Shown here piece by piece: positions 56,701 through 64,000 of a stretch of DNA of 64,000 nucleotides. Source of the stretch: Culex pipiens pallens (lineage: Eukaryota; Arthropoda; Insecta; Diptera; Culicidae); NCBI RefSeq assembly GCF_016801865.2, contig NC_068937.1:70649534-70713533 (forward strand), in the 5' to 3' direction. The notes beneath the pieces are model-generated. The model worked only from the letters and a program-made list of their open reading frames with translations, did not search any database and had not been told where the DNA came from. Position numbers and translations under genes: made by a program. Position 1 is the first letter of the stretch; each line of letters starts with the position of its first letter.

Positions 56701-57061
56701 AAAAATCACTCGCACACACGGTTTAGGTTTAAGAACAACGACTTTATTTAACCACGAATATTTATTTAAAAAATTACTAAGTCTCCTAACTTTATTGATC
56801 TTAAATGTAAAAACACAATTTGTTATTTGTCGTTCAGAGAAGGTTTTCGTGCGGGTCTTCGCGGAGTGAAGCGCTGAAGCGTACTGTCGCGCAAACTGGA
56901 TCGCAGAATCCTCGAAGGCTCACCAGCGGAGATCGCGGTCCAGTTTCTCTCTCACCTCTTCTCTCGCGGCCTTCGCGGCGAAATGGCGATCAGAGGGACC
57001 TGCCGTTCGCGGTTTAGAATTCTCGGTCCACACGGTCCGAGGGGTTTAAAGAATCCGAACA
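56700..57061 (-). repeat. Putative BEL 5' LTR
   Basis: On the minus strand a segment beginning TGTTCGGATTCTTTAAACCC carries AATAAA signals (plus-strand TTTATT near 56743 and 56793) in the position expected for R/U5. A TGGCGGTAGGCC primer-site candidate follows near 56700. The partner 3' LTR is lost with the truncated end, so the left boundary is a guess. Confidence 0.4.
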
Positions 57062-57210
57062 GGGTAAAGCCAGTGAGGTGAAGTCAAAGGGTGGTTTTCA
57101 CTCTTTTAAAAGGATAAAGTGTACCCTTTTGCAAAGGGTAATCCTCGAATACCGTTTAAAAGGATGAAAAGGATACTTTCAACCCTTTGAACCGGTAACT
57201 TTAGTTTTGA

Positions 57211-57897
57211 GTGTAGCCAACTCCCAAAAGTTTAATTTTGGACTTAGCGAAATTAAGCCGTTTTTTTGGAAACTTTCTTGCAAGTTTTCGCGCAAAGACG
57301 GTCCACGGATTGGAACAGGTCAGTGAATTCCGACAGAAATTTGGCCAATTCTGACAGAAATTCGTCACTGAGTGCCGCACTCGTTAAAAGCCAGTTTTGG
57401 TTCAAACGAATGGTCTAGTTTTGCTCTTAATTTTTATGATTGTGTTATATTATGCGTCATTTGTGTAAGACCCCCAAATGTAGTTTGTGAACATCCCCTG
57501 AAACGTCATTCATCGGGTCGCGCATTCAGTGCTTGAGTGTGCAAGAGCCAAGACGTACAATAACTCGCTCTGTTTTATTTAGTAAACCGGTATCTTTTTT
57601 GGCTAATCACACCTACTAAAACCTGACACCATGTTACCAAGTAGTCGTGGTTTAGTGTTGGATCCGACCGCGACCCATCTTAACGCGGTCCACACCACAA
57701 AGACCAGACGATTACGGACAGATACAAACAAATTAAAAAAGGTTCCATACTAGAACTAACAAACGAACGACTATATTTATTCACGAACAACGAAAAAATC
57801 AACAAAACATAACAACACTTCAAAATGACAGATCACATCTATGCGCTGTCACGGCATTAACTAGTGACAGCTATGCTGCAACTGGAGAGCCCAGCGG
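57211..57897 (-). repeat. Right arm of the long-range inverted duplication (with gypsy LTR piece)
   Basis: Complement of 43743-44332. 57656-57897 is the gypsy LTR 3' portion (plus-strand TGTTGGATCC...), and 57211-57655 is the shared flank with an extra stretch of about 80 bp (57351-57432). The arm ends at CCAGCGG, followed by a 43-bp insert containing the palindrome AGTATCCTTTGAAAGGATACT (57912-57932, 10-bp stem) and then a second AGCGG. Confidence 0.8.
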
Positions 57898-58111
57898 AAG
57901 GGTACTGGCCCAGTATCCTTTGAAAGGATACTTGTCATGGAGCGGCGCGCTCACTAGCGACATCTATGAGTCAATCAGATTTTGTTGAACCAGTGGCGCC
58001 ATCTGTTGGATTTTTAATAAGTAGTGTTAAAAATGCAGTTTATTTGAATAAAGGTTAAATTTAATTTGTTTATTTAAAGAAACAATTAGTCAACAGTAAT
58101 ATTAGATACTA

Positions 58112-58328
58112 CTAGGTGCCGTCCACCTCGAACCCTCCGGTGGCGGTCAGATCCGACTTGTCCTCCAGAAGGTGGACACCTCGCGGTGTGAACCAATCAC
58201 GGGTGTAGTAGTCACACACGCGGTAAGTTTCTTCGCGGGCTGTTCCGATCACGATGTCTGTGCAGTCCATCGCGTTGAAGTCGTGCTGCGGGGTCCACGT
58301 GTGTTGGTGGTTTTTGGTTTGAACAACT
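58112..58328 (-). pseudogene. DOMON-domain (Skeletor-like) terminal exon fragment
   Basis: The minus strand reads HTWTPQHDFNAMDCTDIVIG, then TAREETYRVCDYYTRDWFTP, ending GGFEVDGT and stop (58114-58112). DCTDIVIGTAR and DYYTRD followed by TP are characteristic of DOMON domains of Skeletor-type proteins. A plausible acceptor (TTTTAAACTTTTAG) precedes the exon at 58329, and AATAAA signals follow the stop. The stop comes early relative to a normal DOMON domain and no neighbouring exons were found, so this is probably a duplicated or decayed fragment. Sequence upstream of the exon resembles 45895-45970. Confidence 0.65.
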
Positions 58329-58657
58329 CTAAAAGTTTAAAAATAACTTGGAAAAACTTAAAAAACACGCACGAGCACGATCCAAAACGTCAAACAGATA
58401 CTTTTAACCCTTTCAACCGGTAACTTTATTTTTGAGTGTACTCTTTCTCGAATTTTGAAGATTTACATCATTTGGTGGGTTCGCGATTTTACACTTTTTC
58501 GAGTTTGCTTAAGTGAACTGGTAAAAGTGTGATATCTGAACTCCCAAAATTGGGATTTTCTGTAACCGTGCGGAACGATTTTGCTTAGTTTTGTTATTGT
58601 TTACAATCCATCGGAGAAAAAAAGGTTTCCTGCGTTAGTTTAAAAGTTCAGCTAAAC

Positions 58658-58851
58658 ATGGAAAATAAAAATAGCAACGTAAAGTTTATCCCGCCCAAAT
58701 CATTTGTCCATTTGGACTTCTGGTTTAAATTTGCAGATGTTAAATTAAACGTGGATAAGCTTTCTGATGCACCGAGGCACTTATTTGCATCCATCAATAG
58801 CACGTCATCAACACAGCCAGTAATCGAAATAGATTGTACTGGATTTAATAG
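58658..58851 (+). CDS. Atg7: First coding exon, Atg7-like (E1-like autophagy activating enzyme)
   Basis: The exon begins at ATG in a TAAACATGG context and encodes MENKNSNVKFIPPKSFVHLD followed by FWFKFADVKLNVDKLSDAPR, ending near IEIDCTGFN. It runs into a donor, AATAG|GTAGGA, at 58851/58852. The pattern (hydrophobic K-F-x-P, FW, K-LN-x-x-x-L, x-AP-R) matches the N-terminal domain start of Atg7, the ubiquitin-like activating enzyme that charges Atg8 and Atg12. Remaining exons are not in the window; everything to the right may be its first intron. The 5' flank (58441-58657) has no recognised core promoter element. Identification rests on memory of the family and was not searched. Confidence 0.7.
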
Positions 58852-59009
58852 GTAGGAAAACCATGAAGTGAATTCTAGGGTACGTTATCCATTAGTGGAC
58901 CACACACATTAAACGTACGCAAAAAAGTTTCGTCAATTTTAAATGACTAGAATGTATTACAATTATGTTAACGGGCCTGACCCAATATCAATAAACAACA
59001 ACTAGAGTG
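58852..59009 (+). other. Probable Atg7 intron 1, start
   Basis: AT-rich DNA following the donor. No further exon with Atg7-like sequence was recognised to the end of the window. Confidence 0.4.
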
Positions 59010-59200
59010 GATGGTCGACACTTCTCGGACGTGATGGACGTCCGATCGTACGGAGGAACCATCATGATCACTTCCTGGTAGCGTGCAAGATCCGAGCTAG
59101 GCTGTCGAACGTGCTGACGGCGAGGAAAGCGCGGTTGAACGTTCAGTGCCTCGAGCAGCGACGTTTCTGCAGAGTACAGTGGGAAGTTCGACGAGATCGA
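59010..59200 (+). pseudogene. RTE-like endonuclease scrap
   Basis: The plus strand reads RHFSDVMDVRSYGGTI and, one frame over, HDHFLVACKIRARLSNVLTA. This is the end of an APE-type endonuclease as in RTE-group elements (D-V-R-S-Y-R-G then D-H-x-L-V). One frameshift separates the two parts and no RT follows. Isolated remnant in the presumed intron. Confidence 0.6.
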
Positions 59201-59299
59201 ATTTTAAAGTTTTGAGTTTTTGAGATTACTTACATCAGCTTCATTCGCCGCATCTGCTAGAAGCACCCAGGCACGCTGATCAATAACAACGACCAACAA

Positions 59300-59585
59300 A
59301 ATTTCTGCACAGGCTCAACTCAAGGGGAAGCAAAAAGTTTAGGTTCCCCTGAAACGCTTGTACTTTGAATTTTTATGGAGAATTAGTGCTGTTCGCTCCC
59401 ACATATTACATGCAATTTCTGGACTGTATGCAACAGCGACGAATCGCCCTAATTCTCTATACAAACTTTGGAGAAAAACCATTCGGCTATGTCTAAATAT
59501 TTTTAAAAATTCTAAGAGCACGTGATTCTGGGGACCTTAAACTTTATGCTTCCCCTCGAGTTGATCCTGCGCAGTCATTTTTGTC
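59300..59585. mobile_element. MITE with long imperfect inverted termini
   Basis: CTGCACAGGCTCAACTCAAG then GGGAAGCAAAAAGTTT at left pairs with CTGCGCAGGATCAACTCGAG then GGGAAGCATAAAGTTT on the complement of the right end. No ORF, and the exact ends and target duplication were not resolved. Confidence 0.65.
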
Positions 59586-59788
59586 ATTTTGTGTGGGTCA
59601 GTGTAACTGCTACCTGGTTATTTATTGAAATAAGATTTTATCGCAAATAATTAGGGCTAGTGATTTCGGCTAGTGAAAAAATCGAAATTGGGCGGCATGT
59701 TAGTTTTTGAAACCATGGATTTAACGGCACTCTAAAATCTGCTGAAAATAAACAAAAATGTTTATTTTAAGCATAATTCTGTACAGAA

Positions 59789-60240
59789 AATCCGGGACTG
59801 GGTGTAGGGGTAAGCGTGATTGCCTCTCACCCAGTCGGCCTGGGTTTGATCCCAGATGGTCCCGGTGGCATTTTTCGAGGCGAGATTTGTCTGATCACGC
59901 CTTCCGTCGGAAGGGAAGTAAATGTTGGCCCCGGACTAACCTAGGTCGTTAGCACAGTCCAGGTGTAGGAGTCGTCTCCCTGGGTCCTGTCTCGGTGGAG
60001 TCGCTTGTAGGCAGTTGGACTAACAATCCAAAGGTCGTCGGTTAGAATCCCGGGGTGGATGGAAGCTAAGCATGAGCATGAGAGACCACCCATGGTTGTC
60101 CTTCTCCGTTGCTGAACAGGACCGTAATATCCTATCAGCACTACCACTCAACGGATTCAACGATCTATGATGTTTCTCTTATCAACAGCATGCATGAATG
60201 CGCTGAAAAGATAAAACAACAAGATCATCAAAACTAGAGC
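59789..60240 (+). mobile_element. SINE with two tRNA-like modules (Twin-like)
   Basis: Module 1 (59790-59868): Glu-like, with acceptor halves CCGGGAC/GTCCCGG pairing perfectly, A box GGTGTAGGGGTAAGCG, anticodon CTC in GCCTCTCACCC and B box GGGTTTGATCCC. Module 2 (about 59998-60056): anticodon hairpin TTGGA-CTAACAA-TCCAA (AAC, Val-like) and B box GGTTAGAATCC. They are separated by about 130 bp. The mosquito SINE Twin is known for two tRNA-related regions, but its source tRNA may differ. The 3' boundary is uncertain. Confidence 0.7.
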
Positions 60241-60670
60241 AGGTGCGAATAAGTAACAGTCATTGGCCACCAACGGCGCCCGCCATGTCAGTTTGTAGAT
60301 CTCGGGGGATTGGGGCGGGAATGTTAGTTAGCACAGGTTGCTACCAAGGGTGGGTTCTATACGATATCAACACCCCCACGTGTGCCGGAAAAACTACTTC
60401 TACTTGGGATTATGTTAGTGGGTAAGGGTAATGGTCAGGATTCATCATAGAAGATGATGATGTGACCCAAAAATCAATAAGTTTTGTTTATAGGGTGATG
60501 TATTATTCTCAAGACAAACAATCGGAATTTTAGACAGCCGGCTGTGGAAAGAAGAATCAAAATTGTATGTAATTAAATGTTGAAATACTATACTCAGCAT
60601 AACATTTACATAGACTAAACCGACCATGGAGTAGAAACGATTTAAATTTTTGAATTATTATAAAATAACC
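60240..60670. other. Unassigned
   Basis: No coding frame or RNA gene. A small hairpin, TCATCATAGAAGATGATGA, lies near 60440-60460. Confidence 0.4.
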
Positions 60671-60697
60671 AATAAATGACTGAGAAGTTACGATGTT

Positions 60698-61696
60698 CCC
60701 TGGGCCTTGTAAAGTCAAGGGGCATGATTTGATCCTAGTGCATTAGTTAAAATTTGGGTATACATTCTTTTTAATAAGCACTATGGACACCACTTCATGC
60801 TACGAGAACTCGCTTTGCCGCAGCCCCAGGGCTTAAGCGTTGACCGATAAGCTGTCTTCGTGAACTAGGTAGTTCTCCGATAGTGAAAATATCACAATTG
60901 CACAAGACACCGCTGCTTTTGTGACTTTTTCACTATCACAATGTGGGATTTAGGTGGGACTTTTTGATAGTACAATTGATTTGTTGCTTAGCATTAGCAT
61001 TTAAAATAAATCTGTATGCTTTCCAAATCTATTTGATGATAAATTTAGTTGCAATTGTTAAGTTAGAGTAATGCTGTCAATAAACTTTGATTGATGTAGA
61101 ATACTAGGCATTCTTTTATGTCAAATTGTCCATAGAATCTCGATCAATCAATAATGTAATGATATCGGACAAAATTCGTTGATCTGTTGAACTAACGGTT
61201 TTCGGATTATGGTTGTATTGACCATTGTTGCGAATCGAGGAACTACGGATCTTTTGACGTAAATGGTCATTTCTTTTTCAAATCGCGATTTCTATCCTAT
61301 TTGTATATCAGTTCACACATTTTTATTGTTTTTTTTTATAGAAGTAGTACTACAACAGTTAAAGGAACGTTTAGTTTTGAACATTAAGTTTAGAGGATTT
61401 TAGATTAAAATTTAGATTTTCAATCCAAAGTAGTTAGCAAATGAATATTTGGACATAAATGAATAATTGAATTAGTTGGACTTATGAATAACACACAACT
61501 GTGCATTTATTCTAGAGTCAGATCCATACAGCGTCAGTGTTTATTTGGTCGAAGTGTACTAATTCATTGGCAGATCTGATTCTAGTTGTAATGTACGACA
61601 AGACTACTGACGGACGTGACAGGACGAGGGCCCAGTTTAGAGGTTTCAACATCAACGATGTGCGGCTGGATCACCCTCCAAAAAAAATAAAAAATA
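60698..61696 (+). mobile_element. Retroposed sequence, 1 kb, A-rich tail, 27-bp TSD
   Basis: The 27-bp repeat AATAAATGACTGAGAAGTTA followed by CGATGTT occurs at 60671-60697 and 61697-61723. Sequence before the second copy is an A-rich tail (AAAAAAAATAAAAAATA). The interior has no ORF, so it is either a non-autonomous LINE/SINE derivative or a processed non-coding transcript. The long perfect duplication indicates recent target-primed insertion. Confidence 0.8.
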
Positions 61697-61723
61697 AATA
61701 AATGACTGAGAAGTTACGATGTT

Positions 61724-62110
61724 ATGGACAGGAATTAAATAATCACGTTGAATTAACATTCATTGCCATGCTTCACGAGCAAAATTACTAAGCGGAAGTC
61801 TTATCACGGGACACGACTAGTCGAGTTGTAAGGTGATGTATATCTAGCGCGTAATTTAAAACGAATCTTCTTATTAAACAATTACATAAAATAAAGAAAC
61901 CCGGCTGTAATGTGTATCTCGACAAACTAGAAAAACGATCGCGACATTTCAACAACAACATCTACCCGGGTAGAAAATTAAATTTAATAGGCTGAACGAA
62001 ACGTAGATAAGATTGACTAAAAAATATTTCAAAAATCATTCGAGTAGAATGTTCCTTAAAGGAACGAGCTCACCAATTCAGTGTCTGCTTGTCTCTGGAA
62101 TCCATACGAT
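61724..62110. other. Unassigned
   Basis: AT-rich, with a palindrome CTACCCGGGTAG at about 61962-61973 of the kind found at TE termini. No gene. Confidence 0.4.
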
Positions 62111-62930
62111 CCCGAAAAACACCAAAATATTCCGACGACGAACGCGAAAAATCAAGCGACCCGACGGAACGACGCTCCAAATCGAACTGGCGAACTGGTT
62201 GTCATCGAAGCAACCAGAGCCAGCCGCAGACGCACGCGCACACGCACACCCGAAAAACACCAAAATATTCCGACGACGAACGCGAAAAATCTAGCGACCC
62301 GACGGAACGACGCTCCAAATCGAACTGGCAAACTGGTTGTCATCGAAGCAACCAGATCCAGCCGCAGACGCACACGCACACACTCACCCGAAAAACACCA
62401 AAATATTCCGACGACGAACGCGAAAAATCAAGTGACCCGACGGAACGACGCTCCAAATCGAACTGTCAAACTGGTTGTCATCGAAGCAACCAGATCCAGC
62501 CGCAGACGCACACGCACACACTCACCCGAAAAACACCAAAATATTCCGACGACGAACGCTAAAAAATCAAACGACCCGATGGAACGACGCTCCAAATCGA
62601 ACTGGCGAACTGGTTGTCATCAAAGCAACCAGAGCCAGCCGCAGACGCACGCGCCCGAAAAACACCAAAATATTCCGACGACGAACGCGAAAAATCAAGC
62701 GACCCGACGGAACGACGCTCCAAATCGAACTGGCGAACTGGTTGTCATCGAAGCAACCAGAGCCAGCCGCAGACGCACGCGCACACGCACATCCGAAAAA
62801 CACCAAAATATTCCGACGACGAACGCGAAAAATCAAGCGACCCGACGGAACGACGCTCCAAATCGAACTGGCAAACTGGTTGTCATCGAAATAACCAGAG
62901 CCAGCCGCAGACGTACACGGAAAAAAAAGT
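62111..62930 (+). repeat. 138-bp tandem repeat, six copies
   Basis: Units start at 62111, 62249, 62387, 62525, 62654 and 62792 (CCCGAAAAACACCAAAATAT). The step is 138 bp except one unit shortened by 9 bp, which is also a multiple of three. Frames therefore stay open (for example KTPKYSDDEREKSSDPTERR with SKSNWRTGCHRSNQ, and a 295-codon frame at 62081-62968). Several frames are open at once and no domain is evident, so coding is doubtful. Confidence 0.92.
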
Positions 62931-62939
62931 GTGCGAGAA

Positions 62940-63360
62940 ATCGTGAATTTCGATTCATGAATTCTTGAATAATTTTGTGCATGATTTCGTGATACCTTTC
63001 ATGATTTTATGAATTTTATTCATGAAATCATGCATAAAAATGCACGAATTTATGAATTTTATTCATGGCAAAAATATTTTTACGAATATTCATGAATTTT
63101 CCTTCATGAAATCATGCACATCACTATTCATGATTTCATGACTGATTTTCATGAAGTCATGACTAAACTTCATGGATTTATGAAAAATATTCATGATTTT
63201 ACGATTATTTATGCATGCGTAAATTTTACGTCGTAAAATTTTATTCGCAAATTTATGAATCATGTTTTTCATGATTTCATGAAAGTTTACATGTTTTCAT
63301 GAATAAAATGCATGAATTCGTGCATAACATTCATGGGTTTATGAATTTTTATCCATGTTT
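62940..63360. repeat. Tract dense in ATGAA/TTCAT palindromes
   Basis: About 420 bp in which ATTCATGATTTCATGA-, CATGAAATCATG- and TTATGAATTTTATTCATG-type words recur dozens of times on both strands without a fixed period. Perfect short palindromes include ATTCATGAAT-like cores. It can fold into many alternative hairpins. No ORF or known element. Confidence 0.85.
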
Positions 63361-63605
63361 ATGACGAGTGATCTTGATCAATCAGGGACAGTTTCGTTCG
63401 AACTGTCAAGTTTGTTTTTCGCTTGCCAGTTCAGCCGCGTGTTTATTTGCCACGAAGTCAATCGCGTTGTGACTTGTCGCGTCCTGTTGTGTTTGCCGGT
63501 GAAAGTGACCGTGATTTGCGGACCCGGGATTGTGAGGTGCTGTCCATAGGAACCGGGAAAAGATCTGCGGCCGTTCCGTTGGAAAAGGCAACGGAGCCAA
63601 GGGCT
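63361..63605. other. Unassigned, higher GC
   Basis: Abrupt change from AT-rich palindromes to balanced composition, with CpG-containing sequence leading into the minisatellite. It could be a transcribed leader of a gene or element, but nothing specific was recognised. Confidence 0.35.
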
Positions 63606-63812
63606 AGCAGGAAGAGGACCGAGCTGCAGGAGGAGGACCGAATGGCAGGAGGAGGACCGAGTGGCAGTAAGAGAACCGAGTGCGGGAGGAGGACCGGGCG
63701 GCAGGAGGAGGACCGAGCGGCAAGAGTAGGACCGAGTGGCAGGAGGAGGAACGAGCGCGGGAGGAGGATCAGGCGGCAGGAGGAGGACCGAGCGGCAGGA
63801 GGAGTAACAAGG
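63606..63812 (+). repeat. 19-bp minisatellite, about 11 units
   Basis: Unit GGCAGGAGGAGGACCGAGT with variants (GCGGGAGGAGGACCGGGC). The step is mostly 19 bp, so any frame cycles through three readings. It ends AACAAG|GTAAGAGAC, which looks like a splice donor, raising the possibility of an untranslated exon. Confidence 0.85.
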
Positions 63813-64000
63813 TAAGAGACAGAACAGTTCCCGGTTTGTTCGCGTCTTTGTTCCCGTGTTTTATCTCCGCGTGTGACAGTTTCTTGGTCGTGGACTCGTA
63901 GGGATTTCGGTTTTCTGTCAATTGCCGGAGCATTCTACGCGTGTGACAGACAGTGAGGTTTGTTTTGATTTTGGAAACGAAAAAATTTAAGTTTTTGTAA
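63813..64000. other. Unassigned end of window
   Basis: Nothing recognised beyond a possible intron start after the minisatellite. Confidence 0.4.

Noticed and set aside
55427..56751. Several 130-199 codon frames on both strands
   Set aside because: GC-rich overlapping frames in the BEL leader with no domains; attributed to composition.

Overview
This window looks like repeat-dominated nuclear DNA of an insect, most likely a culicine mosquito. That identification is inference from the element mix: R1-clade non-LTR elements lodged in (CA)n, CR1-like, I/Loner-like, BEL/Pao and gypsy elements, tRNA-derived SINEs including one with two tRNA-like modules, several MITEs, and short introns. No bacterial features and no complete cellular gene were seen. 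The only convincing resident-gene pieces are a first coding exon resembling autophagy gene Atg7 (58658-58851, +) and an isolated DOMON-type exon (58112-58328, -). A cluster of gene-like exon scraps lies at 44840-45890 (-).

Layout. 1-424 is an (AATCA)n array. 424-15352 holds four pieces of one R1-clade retrotransposon family: an inverted fragment (424-2075), a 3' fragment (2903-4280), and two full-length copies in tandem (4755-9973 and 9976-15352). The inverted fragment and the 3' fragment are separated by a 799-base tract with no cytosine at all on the + strand. The 3' fragment and the first full copy are separated by about 475 bp of (CA)n. 15353-17797 holds gypsy fragments, a CR1-like 3' end and a palindromic MITE. 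17798-20638 is a head-to-head inverted array of a 144-bp repeat whose frame stays open on both arms.

20639-41298 is a stack of nested elements. A minus-strand CR1-like element (ORF1 and ORF2) carries a 258-bp solo LTR in ORF2. Its 5' region was hit by a 5'-truncated I/Loner-like element and by a non-autonomous LTR element full of degenerate repeats. The I/Loner element was itself split in its RNase H domain by another non-autonomous LTR element with nearly identical 1.33-kb LTRs. A hAT-like MITE sits in one LTR of the repeat-filled element, and the other LTR preserves the empty site. Target-site duplications can be read for most of these events.

41299-45990 holds a SINE, a gypsy 3' LTR, a TA-flanked MITE and the exon scraps. 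46063-57061 is a minus-strand BEL/Pao element truncated in integrase and split by a second, apparently intact CR1-like element (49515-54169). 57211-57897 is an inverted copy of 43743-44332. After the Atg7-like exon comes probable intron sequence with an RTE-like scrap, a MITE, a dual-tRNA SINE and a 1-kb retroposon with a 27-bp target duplication. The window ends with a 138-bp tandem array, a tract dense in ATGAA/TTCAT palindromes and a 19-bp minisatellite.

In functional terms the complete or near-complete coding units are the two R1 ORF2s, one intact R1 ORF1, one intact CR1-like ORF1/ORF2 pair, an intact ORF1 of the first CR1-like copy, and long but interrupted BEL and I-type polyproteins. 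Everything else is non-autonomous, truncated or simple repeat.
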